Origin: Plantibacter sp050587525
GTDB lineage: Bacteria > Actinomycetota > Actinomycetes > Actinomycetales > Microbacteriaceae
Assembly: GCF_050587525.1 (NCBI RefSeq)
Contig: NZ_JBOBFT010000002.1
Location: forward strand, 248,001-312,000
Direction: 5' to 3'
DNA: 64,000 nt
In this document: positions 31,078 to 39,324 of the stretch, in pieces
How positions within the stretch are numbered: position 1 is the stretch's first letter
Layout: every line of letters starts with the position of its first letter
Translations under genes and position numbers: made by a program
Notes under the pieces: model-generated
The model's database searches: none
What the model saw: only the letters and a program-made list of their open reading frames with translations
Told to the model about the DNA's origin: nothing

Positions 31078-32232
31078 ATGGCCATCGAACCACGTCGGAA
31101 CCCGCGTCTTCGCGCGTCCTCCGGCACCCCTCGCATCCAGTTCCGCGGCGGTCGGCCGGTGGCCCGCACCGAGACGGTCAAGACGATCCTGCAGCAGCCG
31201 TTCGCGGTGGGCTTCATCGGCGCGCTCGGCGTCCTCGCCGCCATCCTCCTCGGCGTGACGCTCGGCTCGCTGTCATCGATCCTCGTCTACATCGCCGCCG
31301 CGCTCTTCATCGCGCTCGGTCTCGACCCCGTGGTGGTCAGGCTCGAATCGCACGGCGTGAAGCGGCCGCTCGCCATCGCGATCGTGTTCGCCGTCTTCGC
31401 GCTCGTGATCATCGGCCTCCTCGCGCTCATCGTGCCGATCGTGACGCGGCAGGCGATCGAACTGGTCCAGAACGCGCCGCTGTTCCTCACCGACATCAAG
31501 AACCAGCCGTGGTTCGTCAACCTGAGCGATGCGCTCGGGCCCGGCGTCGATCTCGAAGGCGCGCTGTCCTGGCTGCAGTCGCTCGCCGCCGATCCGAAGA
31601 ACTGGGTGGCCCTCGCCGGGGGCGTGCTGAGCGTCGGCGGCGGCATCCTCAACGGGTTCTTCGGCGGCTTCATCGTGCTCGTGCTGTCGCTCTACTTCCT
31701 CGCGTCGATGCGAGCGATGAAGAACGCGTTCTACTCGCTCGTCTCGCGTCGGAACCGTCCCCGCGTCATCTCGATCACGAACCAGATCACGGCGTCGATC
31801 GGCGGTTACGTCAACGGGATGGTGATCCTCGCGGCGATCAACGCGTCCCTCGGTCTCGTGATGATGCTCATCGTCGGCGTCCCGTTCGCCGGGATCCTCG
31901 CCGTGGTGATCTTCTTCGTGACACTCATCCCGCTCGTGGGTTCGATCATCGCGACCGTCATCGTGGCCATCGTGGCCCTCTTCAACTCCCCGGCGACGGC
32001 ACTCGTCGTCGTCATCTACTACCTGATCTACATGCAGGTCGAGTCGTACGTGCTGACGCCGCGGGTCATGAACAAGGCCGTCGCGGTTCCGGGCGCACTC
32101 GTGGTGATCGGCGCGATGGTCGGCGGTGCACTCCTCGGGCTGCTCGGTGCGCTCGTCTCGATCCCCGTGACGGCGTCGATCCTGCTGATCATCAAGCAGG
32201 TCGTCGTCCCGCGCCAGGACCGCAAGGCCTAG
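31078..32232 (+). CDS. AI-2E family transporter
   Basis: The 384-residue protein has about eight membrane segments in the AI-2E/TqsA pattern: early segments (GFIGALGVLAAILLGVTLG, IAIVFAVFALVIIGLLALIV), then an amphipathic stretch (FLTDIKNQPWFVNLSDALG). The conserved core is NGMVILAAINASLGLVMMLI, FVTLIPLVGSIIATVIVAIV and YYLIYMQVESYVLTPRVMNK. The family exports signals or ions; some members are Na+(Li+)/H+ antiporters, so quorum-sensing function should not be assumed. The start lacks a clear ribosome site and may be leaderless (CAATAC box near 31063). It is divergent from the ABC pair at 30907. Confidence 0.9.
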   Translation: MAIEPRRNPRLRASSGTPRIQFRGGRPVARTETVKTILQQPFAVGFIGALGVLAAILLGVTLGSLSSILVYIAAALFIALGLDPVVVRLESHGVKRPLAIAIVFAVFALVIIGLLALIVPIVTRQAIELVQNAPLFLTDIKNQPWFVNLSDALGPGVDLEGALSWLQSLAADPKNWVALAGGVLSVGGGILNGFFGGFIVLVLSLYFLASMRAMKNAFYSLVSRRNRPRVISITNQITASIGGYVNGMVILAAINASLGLVMMLIVGVPFAGILAVVIFFVTLIPLVGSIIATVIVAIVALFNSPATALVVVIYYLIYMQVESYVLTPRVMNKAVAVPGALVVIGAMVGGALLGLLGALVSIPVTASILLIIKQVVVPRQDRKA

Positions 32233-32260
32233 CCTCCGACCCGGGCCCTCACCTCAGCTC

Positions 32261-32320
32261 GCGAGGTGCCGCAAACTGCGGGTGTTCGTCGACGACACCC
32301 GCAGTTTGCGACCCCTCGCG
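32261..32320. repeat. Palindromic element related to family E
   Basis: CGCAAACTGCGGGTGT at 32270-32285 is a perfect 16-bp inverted repeat with 32295-32310, flanked by weaker CGCGAGG/CCTCGCG pairing. The inner TGCGGGT motif links it to the copies at 12061 and 12748. It lies between converging genes. Confidence 0.82.
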
Positions 32321-32345
32321 GGCAGATGGGGACGGGGCGGGCGGG

Positions 32346-33581
32346 TCAGGCCGGGCGGACGGCGACGGGACGGCCGGCGAGACGGATGCTGACGGTGTCG
32401 CCGGGCTCGCGGCGGTCGTTCGCACCGTGCTGGACGGCGACGAGCGTGCCGTCGGCCAGTTGGACGGTCGTCCGACGCACCGGACCGAGGAAGCTCGAGG
32501 TGAGCACCACGGCTGACGTGGCATCGGCGGCCTCCTCCGAGAGCTCGTCGGTTGCGCCGGCATCGGCATCCCCGCCAGCGGCCTGCGCATCAGCAGCGTG
32601 AGCAGGCACGTCCTCGAAACCGATGTCCTCCGGACGGACGAGCGCGACGACGGCTTCCGCAGCGGGCACGTCGCCGAGCACGGGCAGCCACTGGCCGAGG
32701 ACACGGATGCCGCCGGCCTCGAGCTCCCCGGGGATCCGGTTCGAGAGTCCGATGAAGTCTGCGACGAACGGCGAGACGGGCCGGGAGTACAGCTCCTCCG
32801 GCGTGCCGATCTGCTCGATGACGCCCGCCCGCATCACCGCGACGCGGTCGGCGACGGCGAGCGCCTCCTCCTGGTCGTGCGTGACGAAGAGCGTCGTGAT
32901 GCGGAGCTCCGTCTGGATGCGGCGGATCTCATCGCGCAACTGCACGCGCACCTTCGCGTCGAGCGCGCTCAACGGCTCGTCGAGCAGGAGGACGCGTGGG
33001 CGGGTGACGAGGGCTCTGGCGAGCGCGACCCGCTGCTGCTGGCCGCCGGAGAGCTGATGCGCGTAGCGGTTGCCGAGGTGGCCGAGCCCCACGAGTTCGA
33101 GGCTCTCCTCGGCGCGCGCACGTCGCTCCCCGCTCGCGACCTTCCGCATGCGCAGCCCGAACTCGACGTTCTCCAGCACGGTCAGGTGTGGGAAGAGCGA
33201 GTACGACTGGAAGACCATGCCGAGGTCGCGTCGGTTCGTCGGGATCGGGGCGACGTCGACACCGTCGATGAGGACGCTCCCCGAAGTGACCTCCTCGAGA
33301 CCGGCGAGGCTCCGGAGGGCCGTCGTCTTGCCGCAGCCGGACGGGCCGAGGAGGGCGACGAACTCGCCGGGTGCGAGGGTCAGGCTGACGCCGTCGAGCG
33401 CACGCGCCCCGCTGCCGTAGTCCTTGACGACGGAGCGGAACTCCACCTCGGCGCCGACGGCTCCGGCAGCTCCGCCAGCACCGGCAGCGCCGGTTCCGGC
33501 AGCGCCAGACGGAGCCCCCGCGGACGAACCGCCCGCCGACATCGCATCGGTGCCGGACGGGGTCGTGTTCTGAACGGTCAT
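32346..33581 (-). CDS. PotA/FbpC-type ABC importer ATP-binding protein
   Basis: The 411-residue ATPase has an Ala/Gly-rich lead (1-45). Its core has GPSGCGKTT (Walker A), VFQSYSLFPHLTVLENVEFG (Q-loop region), LSGGQQQRVALARALV (signature), LLLDEPLSALD (Walker B) and VTHDQEEALAVADR (H-loop). A TOBE domain follows with the RPEDIGFE motif and ends TVSIRLAGRPVAV. This is the spermidine/putrescine and ferric/phosphonate importer class. It is the last of four overlapping genes with two permeases and a binding protein. An acidic insert (HAADAQAAGGDADAGATDE) splits the TOBE region. Confidence 0.93.
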   Translation of the reverse strand: MTVQNTTPSGTDAMSAGGSSAGAPSGAAGTGAAGAGGAAGAVGAEVEFRSVVKDYGSGARALDGVSLTLAPGEFVALLGPSGCGKTTALRSLAGLEEVTSGSVLIDGVDVAPIPTNRRDLGMVFQSYSLFPHLTVLENVEFGLRMRKVASGERRARAEESLELVGLGHLGNRYAHQLSGGQQQRVALARALVTRPRVLLLDEPLSALDAKVRVQLRDEIRRIQTELRITTLFVTHDQEEALAVADRVAVMRAGVIEQIGTPEELYSRPVSPFVADFIGLSNRIPGELEAGGIRVLGQWLPVLGDVPAAEAVVALVRPEDIGFEDVPAHAADAQAAGGDADAGATDELSEEAADATSAVVLTSSFLGPVRRTTVQLADGTLVAVQHGANDRREPGDTVSIRLAGRPVAVRPA

Positions 33582-34516
33582 GATGTCTCCTTGGCCCGGC
33601 GGCTCTCGCCGACGCGCCCGATGATGAACAAGAGGATGAAGGCGAACGCCAACGACAGCAGGGCGAAGATGACCGCGACGAACGGGTCGCTCTTCTGCAC
33701 CTGCACGAGCGCCGTCTGGAGCGTGTTCCGTCCGAGCAACGACGCGATCGTGTACTCGCCGAGGACCACGGCGACCGAGATGACGGCCGCGGACAGGACG
33801 CCGCGTCGGAGGTTCGGCAGGATGACGCGAGCGAGGACCGTGCCCCAGCCTGCGCCGAGGGTCCGCGCCGCCTCACTGAGCGTCGACACGTCCACCGACT
33901 GCAGGTTCGCGGCGATCGCCCGATACGCGTACGGCAGGACCGTGATCCCGTACGCGAACGCGAGCGTCCACGGGCCGGAACCGAACACCTTCGCGACGAC
34001 CGAGAACACCGGTGCGAGACCGACGACGAGGACGATCGCCGGAACCGTGATCGGGATGATGCAGATGAATTCGAGCGTCCGCTGCAGCTTCGGGAACCGC
34101 AGTTTGACGAGGATCATCGTCGGCAGGAGGAGCACGACGACGATTGCGACGGTGACGACCGCGAGGATGAGCGAGTTCCCGATGCCCTGGAACAGCACCT
34201 GGTACTTGCGAGCGTTCGCGGGGTCGAAGATCGCGGCCCAGTGGTCGAGGTTGTAGCCGCCGCCCAGGCCACCGCGGAGCGTGAACTCGATCATCGACAG
34301 GATCGGCACCGCGAACAGCAGCCCGATCACAGCGAGGATGATGCGGCTCGTGAGCTTCGACGGCGTCGCGGCGTCACGACGACGGCTCGGACGCACCCGC
34401 GGCGGCAGACCTGCGGCAGTTGCTGCCTCGCGACGCGCGATCGTCTCCGTCACGGTGACGGTCGGCACCGCACCGAGCTGCCCGGCCGGATCGACCGCGG
34501 ACGTCGTGCCGGTCAT
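33578..34516 (-). CDS. ABC importer permease, second
   Basis: The 312-residue protein has a polar N-terminus of about 55 residues and six membrane segments. The EAA coupling loop reads SEAARTLGAGWGTVLARVILPNLRRG (central motif EAARTLGAG), which contacts the ATPase. It resembles PotC/FbpB-type permeases. ATG at 34516 overlaps the stop of the first permease (ATGA), and its own stop overlaps the ATPase start. Confidence 0.92.
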   Translation of the reverse strand: MTGTTSAVDPAGQLGAVPTVTVTETIARREAATAAGLPPRVRPSRRRDAATPSKLTSRIILAVIGLLFAVPILSMIEFTLRGGLGGGYNLDHWAAIFDPANARKYQVLFQGIGNSLILAVVTVAIVVVLLLPTMILVKLRFPKLQRTLEFICIIPITVPAIVLVVGLAPVFSVVAKVFGSGPWTLAFAYGITVLPYAYRAIAANLQSVDVSTLSEAARTLGAGWGTVLARVILPNLRRGVLSAAVISVAVVLGEYTIASLLGRNTLQTALVQVQKSDPFVAVIFALLSLAFAFILLFIIGRVGESRRAKETS

Positions 34517-35442
34517 TTCTGCCACCGTTCCGTGCGCGCTTGCAGCGCGGAGTAGGCCGTCATCATGACCACCATGACGATGATCATGCCGATGGCGAGC
34601 GCGCCGGCGAGGTTCTGACGGCCGAGCACCGTCTCGCTGATGAGCGCACCACGGATCTGCAGGGGGACGATCTGCGCACCCTGGCTGATCAACGCGGCGG
34701 CCGTCGCATAACTGGAGAAGGCGTTCGCGAACAGGAGCAGCAGCGAACCGAAGAAGGACGGGGCGAGGATCGGCATCGCGATCCGCGTCCAGTAGGTGAA
34801 GCCGTTGCCGCCGAGCGTGGCGTTGGCCTCGGACCAGGTCCGCTTCAGCCCTTCCATCGCCGGCATGAACGTGATCACCATGAGCGGCACCTGGAAGTAC
34901 AGGTACGGCAGGATGAGGCCCGGCACCTGATACAGCCAGACGCCGTTCGCGAAGATGTCGATCCCGAACGTGCTCTTCAGGTACAGGGTCACGACGCCCT
35001 GGATGCCGATCGTCGCGATGAACGCGAACGCGAGCATCACCCCGCCGAACTGCGCGAGCACGCTCGACGCGGAATCGACGAAGGAGCGGACGGCGCCGTC
35101 GGGACGGACCGCCAGCAGTGCGTAGCAGACGAGGGCGCCGAGGATCGCGCCGACCACCGCGGTGAGCGCGGAGATCCAGAAGGAACTCACGAAGGTGCCG
35201 AACACGGCGGGCTCCGCGAGCGCCGTCAGGTTGTCGAAGGTGAACGCGCCCTTGCCGTCGAAGAACCCGGTCGCGAGAGCGAGCACCGTCGGGACGGCGA
35301 GGAAGAGGAGCGCGTACGCCGCGAACGGGGTGAGACCGAGAACGGCCCACCCCGACCGCGACCGCGACCGCCGGGCAGGCGGACGGCTCACACCGTCCAC
35401 CTCCCGACGTCCAACGGGCCTTGCTTGATCGACGCGACTCAC
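34513..35442 (-). CDS. ABC importer permease, first
   Basis: The 309-residue protein has six membrane segments from about residue 34 (VLGLTPFAAYALLFLAVPTV). Its EAA-type loop is NATLGGNGFTYWTRIAMPIL, and it ends in MTAYSALQARTERWQK. It matches the PotB-like half of polyamine/iron/phosphonate importers. The GTG start at 35442 overlaps the binding-protein stop (GTGA) and is preferred over an ATG at 35463 inside the upstream gene. Confidence 0.9.
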   Translation of the reverse strand: MSRVDQARPVGRREVDGVSRPPARRSRSRSGWAVLGLTPFAAYALLFLAVPTVLALATGFFDGKGAFTFDNLTALAEPAVFGTFVSSFWISALTAVVGAILGALVCYALLAVRPDGAVRSFVDSASSVLAQFGGVMLAFAFIATIGIQGVVTLYLKSTFGIDIFANGVWLYQVPGLILPYLYFQVPLMVITFMPAMEGLKRTWSEANATLGGNGFTYWTRIAMPILAPSFFGSLLLLFANAFSSYATAAALISQGAQIVPLQIRGALISETVLGRQNLAGALAIGMIIVMVVMMTAYSALQARTERWQK

Positions 35443-36572
35443 TTGGAGATCGCTGCCGCCCACTTCTCGGCGAGGAGAGCGGTTGCCGCCTCGGTCTGCT
35501 TCGCGGTGAACTGGACCAGGTCCTTGGGAGCTTCACCGACGGCCGCGAGAGCGTCCTTGTCGACCGTGCCGGCCTTGTCCATCGCCGCGAGACGCGACGG
35601 GTACGCACCGGACGCGAGGTACAGGTTCTGCGCCTCATCGCTGAAGATGAACTCCTGCCACAGGCGGGCCGCCGCGGGGTGCGGTGCGTCCACGTTGATG
35701 GCCTGGTTGTAGTAGCTGCCGACCGCGGTGCCCGGGAGGACGGTCGTCTTCCAGTTGCGCGTGCCCTTGTTCTCGGTCGCTGCGGCGAGGTTGTTGTAGC
35801 TCCAGTCGATGACGACGGGGGTCTCGCCGGAAGCGATCGTCGCGGGCGTCGGGTCGACGGGGAGGAAGTTGCCCGCCTTGTTGAGCTTCTGGAAGAAGTC
35901 GATGCCGGGCTGGATGTCGTCGGCGGTGCCGCCGGCCTGGAGGGCAGCCATGTAGACGCCCGCTGCGGCGGCGCCGGCCTGGGTCGGGTCACCGTTCAGC
36001 GCGACCTTGCCCGAGTAGTCGGAACCGAGCAGGTCGTCGAGCTTCTTCGGCTCCTTGACGGCGTCGGCGTCGTACCCGATGGAGACGAGGCCCGTGTAGT
36101 CGTAGACCCAGAGGCCCGTCGACTCCTTGTAATCCTTCGGGATGTCGTCCCAGGTCTCGACCTGGTACGGAGCGAACTGCTTCAGGTTGTCGAGCGTGAC
36201 CGCTGAACCGAGGTCGAAGGTGTCGGGAGCGGTGTCCTGGCCCTTCTGGTTCTTGGCGGCCGTGATCTCCTCGGCGCTCGACACGTCGGGGTCGGCGGAG
36301 TTGACCGTGATGTCGTACTTCTTCTCGAACGCGGCGATGATCTTGCCGTAGTTCGCCCAGTTGTCGGGGAGGGCGATGACGTTCAGTTGGCCTTCAGCCT
36401 TCGCGGCCTTGACGAGGGAGTCGAGGCCGCCGAAGTCCTTCGCGCTCGTGGCGGTGGCCGCATCGACCTTGCCGTCTGAGCCCGCGGGGGCGGCGCTGGT
36501 CGAGCATGCGGTGAGGGCGGTTGCGGCGATCGCGAGAGTCGCGAGGGCCGTCAAGGTGCGCCTGCTGTTCAC
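35439..36572 (-). CDS. ABC importer substrate-binding lipoprotein
   Basis: The 377-residue protein has a lipoprotein signal with lipobox LTAC (Cys22). Its two-lobe binding fold is of the PotD/iron-binding class (LNVIALPDNWANYGKIIAAF, PDTFDLGSAVTLDNLKQ, VVIDWSYNNLAAATE, FIFSDEAQNLYLASGAYPS). The ligand may be a polyamine, ferric complex or organophosphonate; sequence alone does not decide. The GTG start at 36572 follows a strong GGAGGAACA site. It heads a four-gene operon with overlapping junctions. Several palindromes lie 120-190 bases upstream. Confidence 0.92.
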   Translation of the reverse strand: MNSRRTLTALATLAIAATALTACSTSAAPAGSDGKVDAATATSAKDFGGLDSLVKAAKAEGQLNVIALPDNWANYGKIIAAFEKKYDITVNSADPDVSSAEEITAAKNQKGQDTAPDTFDLGSAVTLDNLKQFAPYQVETWDDIPKDYKESTGLWVYDYTGLVSIGYDADAVKEPKKLDDLLGSDYSGKVALNGDPTQAGAAAAGVYMAALQAGGTADDIQPGIDFFQKLNKAGNFLPVDPTPATIASGETPVVIDWSYNNLAAATENKGTRNWKTTVLPGTAVGSYYNQAINVDAPHPAAARLWQEFIFSDEAQNLYLASGAYPSRLAAMDKAGTVDKDALAAVGEAPKDLVQFTAKQTEAATALLAEKWAAAISK

Positions 36573-36694
36573 TGTTCCTCCAGTGATGCCGGCGGCCGCC
36601 CCGTGCTGTCGGGACCGTTGGTCACCGCGGACATCTGGGAGTGAAGCTACGCACAGCCGGTGGCCGCGGAACCACCTGTTGGTGTCCGGTTCGT

Positions 36695-36764
36695 GAACGA
36701 CGGCGGTCGTTCTGGCGTCAAGCGCTTGTTGCGGCTATGCTGCGCCGATCTGCACATATGTGCA
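36695..36764. promoter_or_regulatory. Cluster of three palindromes upstream of the importer operon
   Basis: Within 70 bases lie GAACGAC-GGCG-GTCGTTC (36695-36712), CAAGCGCTTG (36719-36728) and TGCACATATGTGCA (36751-36764), each perfect. They lie upstream of the binding-protein start at 36572 and no other gene start is near, so they are candidate operators for that operon. CAAGCGCTTG has the GCGC centre of some LacI-type sites. Confidence 0.5.
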
Positions 36765-36806
36765 TCATCTGTGCCTGCGATGCCGACCCCAGCGACGTTC
36801 CCTGTT

Positions 36807-36896
36807 CATAACTCCTTCGATTCCGACATCCCGCCGCAGAGACCGCCGTCGTTCCGCGGCTTCGGCATCGGCCATGTCGAATTCGAAGGAGTTGTG
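36807..36896. repeat. Palindromic element, family C, copy 1
   Basis: CATAACTCCTTCGA at 36807-36820 faces TCGAAGGAGTTGTG at 36883-36896, and the match extends inward through CGACAT/ATGTCG to about 20 of 23 positions. It lies between two tandem minus-strand genes. Confidence 0.78.
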
Positions 36897-37028
36897 CTCG
36901 AAAGGTGTGCGCGCCGCGGTCAGACGGCGCGGTCGGCACGGTCGGACGGGCGAGGAGACGGAGCAGTCGGCACGGTCGGGCAGCCTGAGCAGACGGCGCA
37001 GCCGGCACGACCGGACAATCTGAGAGAC

Positions 37029-37067
37029 GGCGCGAGCAGACGGCGCGAGCAGACGGCGCGAGCAGAC
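37029..37067. repeat. 13-bp tandem repeat
   Basis: Three exact copies of GGCGCGAGCAGAC (from 37029, 37042 and 37055) lie in a longer stretch (36905-37080) of decayed, related GACGGCGC and GGTCGGCACG units. It is non-coding and sits between the GNAT stop and the family C palindrome. No gene was found in 36573-37087. Confidence 0.8.
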
Positions 37068-37087
37068 GCCGCGGTTAGCTACCGCGG

Positions 37088-37723
37088 TCAGAGCGTGCGG
37101 AGTGCGACCGGGCCCGGATGACGGTCGAGACGCGCCTGCAGTCCGGCGCGGACCTCCGGCCATTCCTCGACGATCACCGAGAACAGCGCGGTGTTCCGCC
37201 AGCTGCCGTCGGCACGACGCTTGTCGCGGCGCACGATGCCCTCGAACGTCGCGCCCAGCTTCGCGATCGCAGCTCGCGAGTGGGTGTTGCGCTCATCGGC
37301 TTGGATCTTCACGCGACCGAACCCAGCGTCGAACGCGAGCTGCAGCAGGAGGAGCTTCGCTTCGGCGTTGACCGCCGTGCCCCATACTCGCGGGTCGTAC
37401 GCGGTCCAGCCGATGTGCGCGTGCTCGCTCGGTTCATCGAAGTCGCCGAGCGTGCTCGTCCCGACCAGGAGGCCGTCGTGCACTCCGCCGACGAGACGGA
37501 TCGCGAAGGTATTGTGGTTGTCACCCGACAAGTAGCCGTCGGCGAAGACGTCGAACTCCGCGAGCGTCGTCGGCAGGCCCTGCGGACCGCCGCCGTATCC
37601 GCCGGCGAAGACCTCGGGGCGGGCGATAGCGGCGAAGAGCTCCGGACGGTGGGCCGCGGTGAGCGGTTCGAAGCGGATGGTGCGGCCGTCGATCGGCTGC
37701 GGGTCTGGGCGTCGTGCATTCAC
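37088..37723 (-). CDS. GNAT-family N-acetyltransferase (RimJ/RimL-like)
   Basis: The 211-residue protein has the GNAT fold of the RimJ/RimL subgroup: RTIRFEPLTAAHRPELFAAI, VGTSTLGDFDEPSEHAHIGW, then WGTAVNAEAKLLLLQLAFD at the acetyl-CoA helix and RVKIQADERNTHSRAAIAKL before the last strand. GATFEGIVRRDKRRADG is the common C-terminal motif. The acceptor could be a protein N-terminus, an antibiotic or a small amine. It stands alone between two family C palindromes. Confidence 0.9.
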   Translation of the reverse strand: MNARRPDPQPIDGRTIRFEPLTAAHRPELFAAIARPEVFAGGYGGGPQGLPTTLAEFDVFADGYLSGDNHNTFAIRLVGGVHDGLLVGTSTLGDFDEPSEHAHIGWTAYDPRVWGTAVNAEAKLLLLQLAFDAGFGRVKIQADERNTHSRAAIAKLGATFEGIVRRDKRRADGSWRNTALFSVIVEEWPEVRAGLQARLDRHPGPVALRTL

Positions 37724-37809
37724 GGACCAAGCATAGGATCCGCGGGCTGCGGATGCGCTGCATCCTGCCCGGCCACATCACCGCGACCGCCCGCATCACC
37801 GCGACCGAG

Positions 37810-37916
37810 CACAACTCCTTCGATCACAACTCCTTCGATTCCGCCCCCGCAGACCTCGACTACCCCGGAATGACGCTGATCCGAAATCAAGTGAGGCGCG
37901 AATTGAAGGAGTTATG
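37810..37916. repeat. Palindromic element, family C, copy 2
   Basis: Two direct copies of CACAACTCCTTCGA (37810-37823, 37825-37838) face one TTGAAGGAGTTATG (37903-37916). The inner right arm appears to be lost. It lies between the GNAT start and the lactonase stop, both on the minus strand. Confidence 0.78.
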
Positions 37917-37956
37917 AGAGTCATGAGGGGAGTGACGCGTCCCGAGCGGCGCGTCG

Positions 37957-39075
37957 TCAGACGGGGAGCAGGCAGGTGGGCGAACCCGTGTCGAGCGTGC
38001 CCAGGAGCGTCGTGGGAACACCCGTGCGCTCGTCGAGACGGAACGTCGCGACCGTGTCCGACAATTGGTTCGCGACGTGGAGGAGGTTGCCGGCCTCGAG
38101 GTGGTGACGGGGCCAGTTCCCGCCGCATTCGACATCGCCGACCGACTGCAGCTTCGAGCCGTCGCCGATCACCGCGAGCGTCGCGATGAGGTTGCTGCCG
38201 CGGATCCCGACGTGCAGCTGCTCACGCGAAGCCGCGAGGCTGATCTCCGACGGGAAGTCGCCCTCACGCATGCCCTGCGCCGCGGCGAAGACAGCGGACA
38301 CGAGGTGCCAGTGGCCGGTGCCGTCCGGGGCGAGGGTGAACACCTCGTTCGAGTACTCGGTGACGACATGCAGATGTCCGCTCGGGTGCGTGACGAGGTG
38401 GCGCGGGCCGACCCCCTCCGGGAGCACGACCGTGTGGTCGAGGACGATGCGCTTGCCGCGGATCTGCCAGATGCGGACGGTGTCGTGACCGAGGTCGGTC
38501 GTTGCGAGGCGGCCGTCCGGCAGCATCACAGAGGCGTGTGCGCGCGAAGGTCGCGACGGCGATGCCTCGGCGACCGCGGCTTCGACGGCCAACTGCGTGA
38601 GGGCGTCCTCGCCGGCATCGGCCGCTTCCGATGCGACCGTGGTCGGTGACGCATACGGGTCGACCGAGGCCTCCCCGAGGAGCGGCTCCCCGCCGAAGGA
38701 GCCGTTGGCGGCGAGCGGGATGTCGACGACGCGGCCGTCGCCGTAACAGCTGGCGATGAGGCCGGAGGCATCTGGGAGCGCGGTGACGTGGCAGACGGAG
38801 TCTCCCGCTTCGATCGCGCCGCCGAGCGGGACGAGGCCGAACTCGCCCGACCGTTTGAATGCGAGCGCCGAGCCCGTCGACTCGCTCGCAGCGTAGAGGA
38901 TCGGGAGCGTCGGGTGCAGGGTGAGGAACGACGGCGATTGCGCTTCGGTGGCGTGCACGAAGCGGAGGGTACCCGCGTCGTCCTGGCGGAGCAGACTGAT
39001 GCCGGCGCCGGTGCCGTCCATGTCCGAGGTGTAGGAGCCGAGCAGCAGGTACGGGTTCGAGTCAGTCACTCCCAC
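37957..39075 (-). CDS. Lactonase-family beta-propeller protein (6-phosphogluconolactonase-like)
   Basis: The 372-residue protein has the seven-bladed YbhE/Pgl-like pattern: LLLGSYTSDMDGTGAGISLL, FLTLHPTLPILYAASES, HVTALPDASGLIASCYGDG, TTDLGHDTVRIWQIRG, GPRHLVTHPSGHLHVVTEYS and HLEAGNLLHVANQLSDTVAT. Members hydrolyse 6-phosphogluconolactone or act on other lactones. An insert of about 50 residues after the second blade (EASVDPYASPTTVASEAADA) is longer than usual. The GTG start at 39075 lacks a strong ribosome site; GTG at 39069 is possible. Confidence 0.85.
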   Translation of the reverse strand: MGVTDSNPYLLLGSYTSDMDGTGAGISLLRQDDAGTLRFVHATEAQSPSFLTLHPTLPILYAASESTGSALAFKRSGEFGLVPLGGAIEAGDSVCHVTALPDASGLIASCYGDGRVVDIPLAANGSFGGEPLLGEASVDPYASPTTVASEAADAGEDALTQLAVEAAVAEASPSRPSRAHASVMLPDGRLATTDLGHDTVRIWQIRGKRIVLDHTVVLPEGVGPRHLVTHPSGHLHVVTEYSNEVFTLAPDGTGHWHLVSAVFAAAQGMREGDFPSEISLAASREQLHVGIRGSNLIATLAVIGDGSKLQSVGDVECGGNWPRHHLEAGNLLHVANQLSDTVATFRLDERTGVPTTLLGTLDTGSPTCLLPV

Positions 39076-39103
39076 ATTCTGCCCGACCGTGCCCCGTCGT
39101 TTT

Positions 39104-39193
39104 CACAATTCAGGATGATCCGCACAATTCAGGACGATTCGGCCCGCCACGCCGTCATCCTGTCCTGAATGCTGCATCCTCTCCTGAATTCTG
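39104..39193. repeat. Nested palindromic element, family A, decayed right side
   Basis: CACAATTCAGGA at 39104-39115 and 39123-39134 faces TCCTGAATGCTG (39163-39174) and TCCTGAATTCTG (39182-39193). It lies upstream of two divergent genes, so here it cannot simply be a terminator for either. Confidence 0.82.
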
Positions 39194-39214
39194 CACGCCC
39201 TCCCCGCCCGGGAT

Positions 39215-39321
39215 GTGCACAATTCCGGAACTCCTGGCGCAGAATCGGCCGGAACGGACACGAACGGTGCCGATCTGTCCATCTGGCGCTATTTCCGCGT
39301 GAGAGTTCCGGAATTGTGCAC
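39215..39321. repeat. Palindromic element, family F
   Basis: GTGCACAATTCCGGAACTC at 39215-39233 is a perfect 19-bp inverted repeat with 39303-39321. Its right arm ends three bases before a possible start codon at 39325, so the element fills the promoter and leader of that gene. Confidence 0.87.
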
Positions 39322-39324
39322 ACC

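Noticed and set aside
31078..32232. Reading the AI-2E family gene as evidence of quorum sensing
   Set aside because: Many family members are ion antiporters, and no luxS or signal-processing gene is in the window.
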